The position numbers and the translations under genes were made by a program. DNA of 64,000 bases, from NCBI RefSeq assembly GCF_027923545.1, contig NZ_BROH01000005.1, positions 181,794-245,793 on the forward strand. Reading direction: 5' to 3'. Positions 45,268-54,908 of the stretch are shown piece after piece. The notes below the pieces were generated by a model. That model made no database searches and was not told the DNA's origin. It saw nothing but the letters and a program-made list of their open reading frames with translations. How positions within the stretch are numbered: position 1 is the stretch's first letter; the number at the start of each line of letters is the position of its first letter. This DNA comes from Sinisalibacter aestuarii (GTDB lineage Bacteria > Pseudomonadota > Alphaproteobacteria > Rhodobacterales > Rhodobacteraceae).

Positions 45268-47709
45268 TCAGCCTCCGCGCGGTTTTGCCCTCAGCGTCGG
45301 CTGCGCCGCGCGCGGATCGTCGGGCCAGGGGTGTCTGGGGTAGCGCCCACGCATATCCTTGCGCACATCGTCATAGGATGTGTCCCAGAAGGCGGGCAGA
45401 TCGGTGGTGGTCTGCACCGGCCGCCCGGCGGGGCTGAGCAGCACCACCCGCAGCGGCCGGCCCGCCACCCGCGGATGACGGGTGGTGCCGAACATCTCCT
45501 GCAACCGCACCGCGATCTCGGGCGCCTCGCCGGCATAGTCGATCGGCACCTTGCGGCCCATCGGCGTTTCGAACTGCGCCGGGGCCTCACGGTCGAGCAG
45601 CCGCATCCGGCCCCAGTCGAGCCGGGCACGCAGCGCGGCGAGAATGTCGAAGCGCTTCCAGTCGGCGGCGCTTCTTACCCCGCCCAGATGCGGCAGGAGC
45701 CAGTCTTCGAGGCGCTCCATCAGCGCCGCCTCGCTCATCTCGGGCAGATCCGCCCCGGCGGCGCGCACCAGCTCAACCCGCGCGATGAAGCGGCGCGCGG
45801 CATCGGAGGGGCGCAGCCCCAGTTCGCGCACGCCGTCGAGCATGGCGCGGGCCACCGCCTCCGGATCGGCCTCGCGCCAGGCGCGGTCGTCGAGCACCAG
45901 CGCGCCGAAACACTCCTGCTCGCGCGCCACCACCCTGCCCTCGCGCTTCGACCAGTCGCAGACATTCTGCCAGCCAATCGCGTCGCCATGCACCGCGCGC
46001 AGCTCCGCCTCACTGATCACGGTTGCCATGCGCACCTTCGCCTCGCGCGGGTTGCCGTCGGTATCGGTGACGACGATCAGGCGCTGACCCGCCAGCGGAT
46101 CGCCTGCATCGAGCAGCGCGCCCTTGCCGCCCGAAAGCACATAGCGCGGATCGTCGCCCTTGCGCCGCAGCCCCACCCGGTCGGGATAGGCGAGCGCGGC
46201 CATCTGTGCAGCGCTCAGCCCTTCGCCCGGCGCCACCAGCCGCGAGAGGCGCTTCGCCTCGGTGCGGATGCGCTCGACGGTGCCGCGGTTCGGCTCGATC
46301 CCGTGATCGCGCCGGAACCGGGACGGGTCGGCAATGGCGGCGAGGCGCAGCGCAAGCTCCACCGGCGCGCCGCGCGGCAGCGGATCACGCTCCTCCATCA
46401 GCGCCGCGAGCGGGGCCGCCGCGCGCCCCGCCACCACGAGCATATGGCCAAGCCGCGGATGCAGCGGCAAGGCGGCCAGACGTTTGCCGTGATCGGTGAT
46501 CCGGCCCGCCTCGTCGAGCGCACCAAGCCCGGTGAGCGGGCCGCGCGCCTCGGCCAGCACGCCGGGATTGGGCGGAGTGAGAAAGGCCAGGCCCTCGCCA
46601 TCGCCCGCCCCCCAGAGCGCCAGTTCCAGCGCCAATGGCACCAGGTCGGCCACCTCGATCTCGGCGGGCGGAAAAGCGGCCAGCGCCCCCTCCTCGCCCT
46701 TCGTCCACATCCGGTAGCAGGTGCCCTCGGCCACCCGTCCCGCCCGGCCCCGGCGCTGATCGGCCTCGGCCATCGAGACGCGCTCGGTCACCAGCCGGCT
46801 CATCCCGGTGCCCGGGTCCACCTTCGCACGCCGCGCCCGACCGGCATCGACCACCACGCGGATATCCTCGATGGTCAGCGAGGTCTCGGCAATCGAGGTG
46901 GCAAGCACCAGCTTGCGGCCCGCGCGCTCGGGCCGGATCGCCGCGCGCTGCGCCGCGAGCTCCATCGCGCCGTAGAGCGGGCGCAGGTGGCACTCGGCGG
47001 GCAGAGCGCCGGCAAGTGCCGCCTCGACCCGGCGAATCTCGCCCTCACCGGGCAGGAAGACGAGCACGCCGCCCTCGGTCTCAGCCACCGCGTGCAGCAC
47101 CAGATCGGCCACCGCCGCCTCGAACCGGATCTCTTTGCGCAGGGGGGCATCGAGCCACCGTGTCGCAACCGGAAAGGCCCGCCCCTCGCTCACCACCACC
47201 GGGGCGTCGTCCATCAGCGCCGCGACCGGCCCGGCATCGAGCGTCGCCGACATCACCACCAGCACCAGATCGTCGCGCAACGCGCCGCGTGCCTCCCAGG
47301 CCAGCGCAAGGCCGAGATCGGCATTGAGGGAGCGTTCGTGGAATTCGTCGAAGATCACCGCGCCGATCCCGTCCAAACCGGGGTCCGATTGCAGCATTCG
47401 TGTAAGAACGCCCTCGGTCACCACCTCGATCCGGGTGGCCTTGCCCAGCTTCGCCTCGCCCCGGATGCGGAAGCCCACCGTCTCGCCCACGGCTTCGCCC
47501 AACGTCTCTGCCATGCGTTCGGCGGCGGCGCGGGCGGCAAGGCGGCGCGGCTCCAGCATCACGATCCGGCCTTGCACCGCATCGAGCAACGCGAGCGGCA
47601 CGCGGGTGGTCTTGCCCGCGCCGGGCGGGGCCACCAGAACGGCGCGCCCGGCCGCGGTGATGGCAGCCAGCAGGTCGGGAATGGCAGCGTCGATGGGAAG
47701 CGGCGTCAT
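45268..47709 (-). CDS. hrpB: ATP-dependent helicase HrpB
   Basis: 813-aa DEAH/DExH-type helicase. Motif I is GAGKT (residues 30-34), motif II DEFH (121-124), motif III SAT (154-156), and QRRGRAGR is motif VI. The C-terminal HrpB domain ends in PWPDDPRAAQPT. The DEFH variant and length match HrpB, whose cellular role in Gram-negatives is poorly defined; RNA remodelling is inferred from the family. The DUF3108 gene follows upstream on the same strand with 21 bp between. Confidence 0.93.
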   Translation of the reverse strand: MTPLPIDAAIPDLLAAITAAGRAVLVAPPGAGKTTRVPLALLDAVQGRIVMLEPRRLAARAAAERMAETLGEAVGETVGFRIRGEAKLGKATRIEVVTEGVLTRMLQSDPGLDGIGAVIFDEFHERSLNADLGLALAWEARGALRDDLVLVVMSATLDAGPVAALMDDAPVVVSEGRAFPVATRWLDAPLRKEIRFEAAVADLVLHAVAETEGGVLVFLPGEGEIRRVEAALAGALPAECHLRPLYGAMELAAQRAAIRPERAGRKLVLATSIAETSLTIEDIRVVVDAGRARRAKVDPGTGMSRLVTERVSMAEADQRRGRAGRVAEGTCYRMWTKGEEGALAAFPPAEIEVADLVPLALELALWGAGDGEGLAFLTPPNPGVLAEARGPLTGLGALDEAGRITDHGKRLAALPLHPRLGHMLVVAGRAAAPLAALMEERDPLPRGAPVELALRLAAIADPSRFRRDHGIEPNRGTVERIRTEAKRLSRLVAPGEGLSAAQMAALAYPDRVGLRRKGDDPRYVLSGGKGALLDAGDPLAGQRLIVVTDTDGNPREAKVRMATVISEAELRAVHGDAIGWQNVCDWSKREGRVVAREQECFGALVLDDRAWREADPEAVARAMLDGVRELGLRPSDAARRFIARVELVRAAGADLPEMSEAALMERLEDWLLPHLGGVRSAADWKRFDILAALRARLDWGRMRLLDREAPAQFETPMGRKVPIDYAGEAPEIAVRLQEMFGTTRHPRVAGRPLRVVLLSPAGRPVQTTTDLPAFWDTSYDDVRKDMRGRYPRHPWPDDPRAAQPTLRAKPRGG

Positions 47710-47730
47710 ACGGTCCTTATCGCCGCGCGG

Positions 47731-48384
47731 TCAGCGGCGGACAAGCGCGACCTGCCCGTGGATCGTCTTCACATCCGCGCGCTCGGCAACCAGCGTGTCG
47801 CCCGCGCGGCGGAATTCGATCGAGAAGGGAAAGCCGGTGGCCTGCGCCATTTCCTCGGCCGTGTAGCCCTGCACCCGCGTGAGCTGGCCGGTGCAGGTAA
47901 TGCCCTCATCGCTCTCGCTGGCCTTGCGGATCCGCACCCGCATCGACCGCTCGCCGTCGAAGGTCTGCCCGTCGAAGGCGCAGCCGGTGCTGGCGGGCCG
48001 GTCGACCAGCGCGGCGAGCAAGGCGGTCAGCGGGTCGATCCGGGCATCGGAGCTGCTGAAGGCCAGGTTGGCCGACGAGGTGCGGTAGCCGGTATCGAGA
48101 TCTTCGGAATAGCTGTGCGACCGCATCCGCGGCACCTCGCCCGCGCCGCGCGCGCTCATGGTGAAGCGGACCCGTGCGAGCAGCCCGGCCAATCCTGTGG
48201 TACGAAACTCGCCCTTGGCCGCATAGCTGGAACCGTTGGAGTTGCTGGCAACCACCATCCGCCCCACCGGCGCGCCGTAGAGGCGCACACCGAAGGTGGC
48301 GCTCAGGTTCTCCGCCGCCGCCGGGACGGCCAGCCCCAGCGCCAGCGCGAAACCGGCAAACCACTTCTGCACAATTTCCAACAT
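47731..48384 (-). CDS. DUF3108 periplasmic protein
   Basis: 217-aa secreted protein with a signal peptide (about residues 1-24, ending AAA-EN). DUF3108 landmarks are ATFGVRLYGAPVGRMVVAS and YRTSSANLAFSSSDARIDPLTALLA. Two cysteines (CAFDGQTFDG, ITCTGQL) may pair. Function unknown. It lies immediately upstream of hrpB on the same strand and is divergent from meaB. Confidence 0.87.
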   Translation of the reverse strand: MLEIVQKWFAGFALALGLAVPAAAENLSATFGVRLYGAPVGRMVVASNSNGSSYAAKGEFRTTGLAGLLARVRFTMSARGAGEVPRMRSHSYSEDLDTGYRTSSANLAFSSSDARIDPLTALLAALVDRPASTGCAFDGQTFDGERSMRVRIRKASESDEGITCTGQLTRVQGYTAEEMAQATGFPFSIEFRRAGDTLVAERADVKTIHGQVALVRR

Positions 48385-48502
48385 TGCTTCCGAATCGCAG
48401 CCCTACCTGTTGCTGCGCCACGCTAGCACAAACCGGCGGGCCTTGCGTGACTGGACAAGCAGGGCCGGGGCGGGCAAGACAAACCGGCAAGAGGGACAGA
48501 CG

Positions 48503-49480
48503 ATGGATATCGACGATCTGGCAAAGCGGGTGGCGGCAGGCGAGCGCAGGGCGCTGGCCCGCGCGATCACGCTGGTCGAAAGTGCCCGGCCCGATCACCG
48601 GGCGCAGGCGGCACGCCTGCTCGACGCGCTGAAGGGCGCGGGCCGCGAGGCGCTGCGGATCGGGCTGTCGGGCACGCCGGGAGTGGGCAAATCCACCTTC
48701 ATCGAAGCCTTCGGGATGTTCCTCATCGAACGGGGGCTGAAAGTGGCGGTGCTGGCCGTCGATCCCTCGTCTGCGCGCTCCGGCGGCTCGATCCTCGGCG
48801 ACAAGACCCGGATGGAGCGCCTGGCGCGCGAGGCAAATGCCTTCATCCGCCCCTCGCCCAGCCAGACCCAGCTTGGCGGCGTGGCGCGGCGCACCCGCGA
48901 GGCGGTGGCGCTCTGCGAGGCCGCCGGGTTCGACGTGGTGCTGATCGAAACGGTCGGCGTGGGCCAGTCGGAGACGATGGTGGCGGGCATGGCCGATCTG
49001 TTCCTGCTGCTGATCGCACCGGCGGGCGGCGATGAATTGCAGGGGGTGAAGCGCGGCATCATGGAGATGGCCGATCTCATCCTCGTCAACAAGGCCGATG
49101 GCGCGCTGAAAGAGACCGCCATGCGCACCTGCGCCGATTACGCGGGCGCGCTGCGGCTCTTGCGCAAACGGGCGCAGGACCCGGACGGCTATCCGCGCGC
49201 GATGACGGTTTCGGCGCTCAGCTATGACGGGCTGCCCGAAGCCTGGGCGGCGATGGGCGCCCTGGCGGAGTGGCGGCGGGCACAGGGATACTGGGCCGCC
49301 AACCGGGCCGAACAGGCGCGGCGCTGGTTCGAGGAAGAGCTGCGCGCGGCGCTGCTCGCCCGGCTGGAAAACGATCCGCGCATCCGCGGCATGGTGGCTG
49401 ATCTGGGCGACAGCGTCGCGGCGGGCGAAACCTCGCCGGGCGCGGCCGCCGACAAGGTGCTCGACGTGCTGGACCGCTGA
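48503..49480 (+). CDS. meaB: MeaB/ArgK family G3E GTPase
   Basis: 325-aa GTPase chaperone for adenosylcobalamin-dependent methylmalonyl-CoA mutase. Walker A is GTPGVGKST (57-65), switch regions VDPSSARSGGSILGDKTRM and ETVGVGQSE, and base-specificity NKAD. It loads and protects the B12 cofactor of the mutase; in Rhodobacterales the same chaperone serves the ethylmalonyl-CoA pathway mutases. No mutase gene is adjacent. Start 48503 follows GAGGG; divergent from DUF3108. Confidence 0.93.
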   Translation: MDIDDLAKRVAAGERRALARAITLVESARPDHRAQAARLLDALKGAGREALRIGLSGTPGVGKSTFIEAFGMFLIERGLKVAVLAVDPSSARSGGSILGDKTRMERLAREANAFIRPSPSQTQLGGVARRTREAVALCEAAGFDVVLIETVGVGQSETMVAGMADLFLLLIAPAGGDELQGVKRGIMEMADLILVNKADGALKETAMRTCADYAGALRLLRKRAQDPDGYPRAMTVSALSYDGLPEAWAAMGALAEWRRAQGYWAANRAEQARRWFEEELRAALLARLENDPRIRGMVADLGDSVAAGETSPGAAADKVLDVLDR

Positions 49481-49504
49481 GCGCCCCGGCTGACCCGACG
49501 AAAA

Positions 49505-49627
49505 GGGGTGACAGGCGGCGTTGCTCGCGCTATCACCCCGGGAGCACATGATGGAGGTGTGGATGTACGCAATCAGGGCCCGATATTTCGGCTGAACCGC
49601 CGGTCCTGACGGGCTGGCCGCCAGCCC
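49505..49627 (+). promoter_or_regulatory. Structured leader of the ABC exporter operon
   Basis: The 190-bp gap before the first exporter gene holds hairpin 1 (GGGGTGA 49505-49511 with TCACCCC 49533-49539), a short ORF, and hairpin 2 (GGGCTGG 49611-49617 with CCAGCCC 49621-49627, 3-nt loop) followed by a mildly T-rich stretch ATTTTCCGTTTTACC. The order hairpin-ORF-hairpin resembles attenuation leaders. It could also simply be the meaB terminator plus an unrelated hairpin. Confidence 0.45.
49548..49595 (+). CDS. Candidate leader peptide upstream of ABC exporters
   Basis: ATGATGGAGGTGTGGATG... encodes MMEVWMYAIRARYFG (15 aa). A GGAGG at 49553-49557 lies 5 nt before the third ATG (49563), so the product may be only MYAIRARYFG (10 aa). 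The R-A-R triplet fits the basic-x-basic motif at which macrolides can stall ribosomes, and multidrug exporters follow. Too short for statistical support, so the call rests on its ribosome site and position. Confidence 0.35.
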   Translation: MMEVWMYAIRARYFG

Positions 49628-49670
49628 CGCATCCACCAATTTTCCGTTTTACCGTTCACGGACTCCCGTC

Positions 49671-51500
49671 ATGTTTCGCTTTTTCGAGAACCTCGTCGAT
49701 CCCTTCACCCCCAATGGCACCGCCACGCCGCCGGCGACGGTCTGGGCCTATCTGAAAACCCATTACGGCAATTTCCGCCGCTGGATGGTCTGGATGGCCG
49801 CGACCGGCGTGGTCGTCGCACTGATCGAGACCGGGCTGATCTTCTACACCGGCCATGTGGTCGACCTGATGGACGAGACCCCGCCCGAGAGTTTCTGGCA
49901 GGCGCATGGGCTTGAGCTGTTCCTCGCCGCGCTCTTCGTGCTGATCCTCCGGCCCATCGCCATCGTGCTCAATCACTTCTTCCTTGAGCAGACGCTGGCG
50001 GGGAACATGCAGGATCAGGTGCGCTGGCGGGCGCATAAGCACCTGCTCGGCCAGTCGATGGGCTTTTTCCAGAACGATTTTGCCGGGCGGCTCAGCAACC
50101 GTGTGATGCAGCTCGGCCCGGCGGTGGAAGACAGCACCTATATGGCCTTCGAGGGTATCTGGTACTCGCTTACCTACGTGATCGCGGCGATGGTGATCCT
50201 CGGGCAGGTCACGCCCTGGCTCGCCCTGCCGCTGTTCCTCTGGCTTGTGGCCTATGTGATCTACACCCGCTGGATCGCGGTCCGCGTCTCCTCGGCCTCG
50301 GAAAAGTGGTCCGATGCGCGCTCGCTCGTCACCGCGCGGGTGGTCGACGCCTATGCCAATATCGAAAGCGTGAAGCTGTTCAGCCAGGGCGCGCGCGAAG
50401 AGGATTACGTGCAATCCGCCATGCGCCGCCACCGGCTGCGGTTCCAGCGGTTCCTGCGGCTGATGACCGAGCTCAGCTTTGGCCAGAACGTGCTGAACGG
50501 GTTGCTCATCATCGGCGTGCTCGGCCCCTCGCTCTGGCTCTGGACCAACGGCCTGATCACCGTGGGCGAAGTGGCCGCCGCCTCGGCGCTGACGATCCGG
50601 CTCAACGGCATGTCGGGCTGGATCATGTGGGTGACGATCCGGCTGTTCGAACATGCGGGCGTGATCCGCGAGGGGCTGAAATCCATCTCGGTGCCGCATG
50701 AGATCACCGACGCCCCCGGCGCGCCGGCGCTGAGCCTCGGGCGCGGCGAGATCGCGTTCGACGATGTCAGCCACCATTACGGCAAGGGCACCGGCGGGCT
50801 CGATCACGTCTCGCTCACCATTCCGGCCGGGCAGAAGGTGGGGCTGGTCGGGCGCTCCGGCGCCGGCAAATCCTCGCTGGTCAACCTGCTGCTGCGCTTC
50901 CGCGATGCCGAACAGGGCCGCATCCTGATCGACGGGCAGAACGTGGCCGGGGTGACGCAGGACAGCCTGCGCGCCGCCATCGGCATGGTCAGCCAGGACA
51001 GTTCGCTCCTGCACCGCTCGGTGCGCGCGAATATCCTCTATGGCCGCCCCGACGCGAACGAAGAGCAGATGGTGGCCGCCGCCCGGCGGGCCGAGGCGCA
51101 TGACTTCATCGGCCGGCTGGAAGATCCGAAAGGGCGCACGGGCTATAACGCCCATGTCGGCGAACGTGGCGTGAAGCTCTCCGGCGGCCAGCGTCAGCGG
51201 ATCGCCATTGCCCGGGTGATGCTGAAGGATGCGCCGATCCTCGTGCTCGACGAAGCCACCAGCGCGCTCGACAGCGAGGTGGAAGCGGCCATTCAGGATA
51301 CGCTCTACGGCATGATGGAGGGCAAGACGGTGATCGCCATCGCCCACCGCCTCTCCACCATCGCCCGGATGGACCGGATCGTGGTGCTCGACGAGGGCCG
51401 CGTGGTGGAAGACGGGCCGCATGACGCGCTGGTCGCGCAGGGCGGCCTTTATGCCGATCTCTGGGCCCGGCAATCGGGCGGTTTTCTGGCGGAGAGTTGA
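49671..51500 (+). CDS. ABC exporter half-transporter (permease-ATPase), first of pair
   Basis: 609-aa MsbA/MDR-type exporter. Six membrane segments occupy about residues 35-320; the ATPase domain has Walker A GRSGAGKSS near residue 395, signature [11 protein letters not shown] and Walker B ILVLDEATSALD, with the switch His in IAHRLST. Motifs are intact, so this half is catalytically competent. Its neighbour is the same length and similar, which suggests a heterodimer. Substrate (lipid, drug or peptide) unknown. Weak ribosome site; preceded by the structured leader. Confidence 0.92.
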   Translation: MFRFFENLVDPFTPNGTATPPATVWAYLKTHYGNFRRWMVWMAATGVVVALIETGLIFYTGHVVDLMDETPPESFWQAHGLELFLAALFVLILRPIAIVLNHFFLEQTLAGNMQDQVRWRAHKHLLGQSMGFFQNDFAGRLSNRVMQLGPAVEDSTYMAFEGIWYSLTYVIAAMVILGQVTPWLALPLFLWLVAYVIYTRWIAVRVSSASEKWSDARSLVTARVVDAYANIESVKLFSQGAREEDYVQSAMRRHRLRFQRFLRLMTELSFGQNVLNGLLIIGVLGPSLWLWTNGLITVGEVAAASALTIRLNGMSGWIMWVTIRLFEHAGVIREGLKSISVPHEITDAPGAPALSLGRGEIAFDDVSHHYGKGTGGLDHVSLTIPAGQKVGLVGRSGAGKSSLVNLLLRFRDAEQGRILIDGQNVAGVTQDSLRAAIGMVSQDSSLLHRSVRANILYGRPDANEEQMVAAARRAEAHDFIGRLEDPKGRTGYNAHVGERGVKLSGGQRQRIAIARVMLKDAPILVLDEATSALDSEVEAAIQDTLYGMMEGKTVIAIAHRLSTIARMDRIVVLDEGRVVEDGPHDALVAQGGLYADLWARQSGGFLAES

Positions 51501-51502
51501 AA

Positions 51503-51525
51503 GGTGGGGGCGGTTCGCCCCCACC
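51503..51525 (+). terminator. Hairpin between the two ABC exporter genes
   Basis: GGTGGGGGCG (51503-51512) pairs with CGCCCCCACC (51516-51525) directly after the first exporter stop. No good T-tract follows, so partial termination or mRNA stabilisation is as likely as full termination. Confidence 0.5.
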
Positions 51526-51585
51526 GGCCGCATTTTCGCAAGCTGAAGGCTTGGCCCTGCCCGACGGGAGGCATAGACATTCCGC

Positions 51586-53415
51586 ATGCGCGTGAAACCT
51601 TCCGAGTTGATTGACCCGTTCCGCCCCGCCGAGGGCGCGCCGCCGCACGCGCTGATGGCCTTCATCCGCTGGTGCATCTCGGGCGCCTGGGGCGTGATCG
51701 CGCTGGCGGCCATCGTCTCGGCGCTGGCGGGGCTGACCGAGACCGGCACCGCCTGGGTGCTCGGCAAGGTGATCGACACGGTGGTCAGCCACGGGCGCGA
51801 GGCGCTGTTCACCGCCGCAAACGCCGGCATCTTCGCCCTGGCGCTCGCCTTCTTCCTGCTCGCCCGCCCCCTCGCCTTCGGGCTGTCGAACCTCGCCACC
51901 GCCGTGGTCGTGGCCCCCGCCGTCTCGCCGCTCGTCATGTCGCGGCTGCATCGCTGGATGCTGACCCAGTCGGTCGGCTTCTTCGATGACGATTTTGCCG
52001 GGCGGATCGCACAGAAACAGGCGCAGACGGCCAATGCGATGACCAATTTCGTGGTCGAGGCGATCAACGTGCTGGCCTTCGCGCTGGCCTCGCTCATCGG
52101 CACCTTCGCGTTGGTGACGGCCATCGACCCCTGGCTGGCGCTGGTCTTCGCGGTGTGGTTCGTCTTCTATATCGCGCTGATCCGCTGGTTCATGCCCCGC
52201 ATCCGGCTGCGCTCCAAGGCACGCGCCGCCGCCCGGGCGGTGGTGACCGGGCAAGTCGTCGACACGATCACCAATATCCGCACGGTCAAGCTCTTCGCCC
52301 ATGCCGAGCGCGAGGACGCCGCCGCCATCGACGCGATCGACACCTTCCGCGGCCGCGCGCTGGAATTCGGCAAACTGTCGGCCAGCCTGCGGCTCTCGCT
52401 CATGGTGCTGGCGGGGCTGCTGCCGCTGCTGCTCACCGGCGGAGCGCTGGTGGCCTGGTCGCGCGGCGCGGCGAGCGAGGGCGATATCGTCGCCGCCGGG
52501 GTGGTGTCGATCCGGGTGGCACAGATGACCGGCTGGGTCTCCTTCGCGCTGATGGGGCTCTACCGCGATATCGGCGAGATCGAGGACGGGATGCGCACGC
52601 TCACCCCCGACCGCCGCCTGCCCGACGCGCCCGATGCCAGACCGCTCGCGCTCACCGGCGGCGGGATCCGGTTCGACGGCGTCGATTTCGCCTATGGCAA
52701 GGCCGTGGGTGGGGTGACCGCGATCAGTCTCGACGTGGCCCCCGGCGAAAAACTCGGCATCGTCGGCCCCTCCGGCGCGGGCAAATCCACGCTGGTGGCG
52801 CTGCTCCTGCGCCTGCACGACCCCGAAGCGGGCCGCATCCTGATCGACGGGCAGGATCTGCGTGGCGTGACGCAAGACAGCCTGCGCCGCGCCATCGGCA
52901 TGGTCACGCAGGAAACCGCGCTGTTCAACCGCTCGGCACGCGACAATATCCTCTACGGCAACCCCGATGCCGGCGAAGACGCGCTGCACGCCGCCGCCCG
53001 CAAGGCCCGCGCCGACGATTTCATCGCCGGGCTGGTCGACGGATCGGGGCGGCGCGGCTACGAGGCGCATCTGGGCGAGCGCGGGGTAAAGCTCTCGGGC
53101 GGCCAGCGCCAGCGCATCGCCCTCGCCCGCGCGATCCTGAAAGACGCGCCGATCCTCGTGCTCGACGAGGCCACCAGCGCCCTCGACAGCGAGGTGGAAG
53201 CCGAGATTCAGGACACGCTCTACGACGTGATGCAGGGCAAGACGGTGATCGCCATCGCCCACCGCCTCTCCACCATCGCGCATATGGACCGGATCGTGGT
53301 TCTGTCGGATGGCCGGATCGCCGAACAAGGCAGCCATGAGGCGCTGCTGGCCGCGGGCGGGCTCTATGCCCGCCTCTGGGCGCATCAATCGGGCGGGTTT
53401 CTGGGCGAGGGGTAG
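51586..53415 (+). CDS. ABC exporter half-transporter, second of pair
   Basis: 609-aa paralogue of the preceding exporter. Membrane domain about residues 30-320 (AFFLLARPLAFGLSNLATAVVVAP; FYIALIRWFMPRIRLRSKARAAARA), ATPase domain with [46 protein letters not shown] and IAHRLST. Both halves keep all catalytic motifs. Start 51586 follows GGGAGG at 12 nt. Probably forms a heterodimeric exporter with the upstream gene. Confidence 0.92.
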   Translation: MRVKPSELIDPFRPAEGAPPHALMAFIRWCISGAWGVIALAAIVSALAGLTETGTAWVLGKVIDTVVSHGREALFTAANAGIFALALAFFLLARPLAFGLSNLATAVVVAPAVSPLVMSRLHRWMLTQSVGFFDDDFAGRIAQKQAQTANAMTNFVVEAINVLAFALASLIGTFALVTAIDPWLALVFAVWFVFYIALIRWFMPRIRLRSKARAAARAVVTGQVVDTITNIRTVKLFAHAEREDAAAIDAIDTFRGRALEFGKLSASLRLSLMVLAGLLPLLLTGGALVAWSRGAASEGDIVAAGVVSIRVAQMTGWVSFALMGLYRDIGEIEDGMRTLTPDRRLPDAPDARPLALTGGGIRFDGVDFAYGKAVGGVTAISLDVAPGEKLGIVGPSGAGKSTLVALLLRLHDPEAGRILIDGQDLRGVTQDSLRRAIGMVTQETALFNRSARDNILYGNPDAGEDALHAAARKARADDFIAGLVDGSGRRGYEAHLGERGVKLSGGQRQRIALARAILKDAPILVLDEATSALDSEVEAEIQDTLYDVMQGKTVIAIAHRLSTIAHMDRIVVLSDGRIAEQGSHEALLAAGGLYARLWAHQSGGFLGEG

Positions 53416-53421
53416 CGCGGC

Positions 53422-53853
53422 TCAGATCACGCCATGCCGTTTCAACTCGGCCTCCTCGTCGCCCGTGATCCAGCCGAACACCTTCGCCTCCCCGTCGCGC
53501 AGCTGCACAAGATAGTGAACGTCGAAATCAATCGCCGTCTCTTCCAGATCGCTGCGGGCATAGGTGGCCCTCCAGCCGACATGGGCCAGGCAATGCAGCG
53601 CATCAATCTGGGTGATGCGGAGCTGGCGCACCCGCATGGATCGGGTGCCCTGCGCCCGGTAGCGCTCATAGCCCTGCGCCATCGCCTGCTTCAGCGCCTC
53701 GTCGTTCCTGGCGGTCATCACCCCGGCGGGCGCGGCGGCGATCATGTCGCTCGCATAAAGCGCGGCGACATCTTCCATGTCGGCCTCGCCCGCCAGAGCC
53801 TGCGCAAACAGGCGCTCGTAACGGTCGAACAGCGCGGCGACGGCCTGTTCCAT
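53422..53853 (-). CDS. SnoaL/NTF2-like protein
   Basis: 143-aa small cone-shaped NTF2-like fold inferred from the helix-rich N-terminus (LFDRYERLFAQALAGEADMEDVAALYASDMIAAAP) and C-terminal beta strands (AHVGWRATY, IDFDVHYLVQL, KVFGWITGDEEAELKRHGVI). Such proteins serve as small-ligand enzymes or binding domains, and sequence does not tell which. It is convergent with the exporter pair and upstream of hypE on the same strand order, with 32 bp between. Confidence 0.72.
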   Translation of the reverse strand: MEQAVAALFDRYERLFAQALAGEADMEDVAALYASDMIAAAPAGVMTARNDEALKQAMAQGYERYRAQGTRSMRVRQLRITQIDALHCLAHVGWRATYARSDLEETAIDFDVHYLVQLRDGEAKVFGWITGDEEAELKRHGVI

Positions 53854-53885
53854 CGGGTCTCCCTCCCCTGCTGCGGCGGACCGGC

Positions 53886-54908
53886 CTAGCAGATCCGCGG
53901 CAATTGCTCGCCCACCAGCATGTCGACAATCCGGGTGCCGCCGAACAGCGTGCGCATCGTCACAAGGCCCGCCGGCTCCGCAATCGCCCAGCCAATGATC
54001 GTCGCCCCCGCGCCGGTGTCCACCGCCCGCATCGCCGCCAGCGCCGCCTCGGCCTGATCCTCGGGCACGAAGACGACCAGCCGCCCCTCATTGGCGAGGT
54101 AGAGCGGATCGAGCCCGAGGATCTCGCAGGTGCCCTTCACTTCGGCGCGCAGCGGCAACACCGCCTCGTCGATCTCGATACCCACACCCGCCGCCTCGGC
54201 CATCTCGTTCAGCGCCGAAGCCAGCCCGCCGCGCGTGCAGTCGCGCGCCGCCTTCGCCCCCGGCGCGGCGGCAAGCACCGCCTCCATCAGATGCCCCAGC
54301 CCGGCGCAATCGCTTTGCAGATCGGAGGTCAGCGCCAGATCGCCCCGCGCCGCGAGGATGCAGGCGCCGTGATCGCCCAGCACACCGTTGACGATAGCCA
54401 CGTCACCCGGCGCGATCCGGGTGGCGGCCAGATCGCGCCCCGGCGGGATCACCCCGACGCCGGAGGTGGTGACGAACAGCGTATCCGCCGCGCCGCGCCC
54501 CACCACCTTGGTGTCGCCGGTCACGATCTTCACCCCGGCGCGGTCGGCCTCTGCCTTCATCGTCGCCACCACCCGGCGCAGAAGCGCGATCTCGGTGCCC
54601 TCCTCGATGATGAAGGCCGCCGACAGCCAGAGCGGCGTGGCCCCGCCCACCGCCAGATCGTTCACCGTGCCGTTGATGGCAAGCGAGCCGATATCGCCGC
54701 CGGGAAACTCGACGGGGCTGACCACGAAACTGTCGGTGGTGAAGGCCAGCCGCGCGCCCGGCTCGGCCAGAGCCGCCGCCTCCAGCCGGGCCTGATCCTC
54801 CATCGAGGCGGGCTCGAAGCTGTCGGTAAACACCTCCTCGATCAGATCCCGCATCGCCCTGCCGCCGCCGCCATGGGCCAGCGTCACCCTGTCACCGCGC
54901 AATACCAT
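53886..54908 (-). CDS. hypE: Hydrogenase maturation factor HypE
   Basis: 340-aa PurM/AIRS-like enzyme that dehydrates the C-terminal Cys-carboxamide to thiocyanate as cyanide donor for [NiFe] hydrogenase iron. GGGGRAMRDLI at the start, TTDSFVVSPVEFPGGDIG, NDLAVGGATPLWL and the C-terminal PRIC with the essential terminal Cys340 are complete. The ATG (54908) follows the AAGATGA of repeat copy E by four bases. Located downstream of hypC-hypD, but separated from hypD by 165 bp of repeats. Confidence 0.96.
   Translation of the reverse strand: MVLRGDRVTLAHGGGGRAMRDLIEEVFTDSFEPASMEDQARLEAAALAEPGARLAFTTDSFVVSPVEFPGGDIGSLAINGTVNDLAVGGATPLWLSAAFIIEEGTEIALLRRVVATMKAEADRAGVKIVTGDTKVVGRGAADTLFVTTSGVGVIPPGRDLAATRIAPGDVAIVNGVLGDHGACILAARGDLALTSDLQSDCAGLGHLMEAVLAAAPGAKAARDCTRGGLASALNEMAEAAGVGIEIDEAVLPLRAEVKGTCEILGLDPLYLANEGRLVVFVPEDQAEAALAAMRAVDTGAGATIIGWAIAEPAGLVTMRTLFGGTRIVDMLVGEQLPRIC

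Noticed and set aside
45112..48426. 1104-codon open frame on the plus strand across the hrpB and DUF3108 genes
   Set aside because: Antisense to two well-supported genes; composition is Arg/His/Pro/Gly-rich, as produced by the complement of high-GC coding sequence. No ribosome site or domain.
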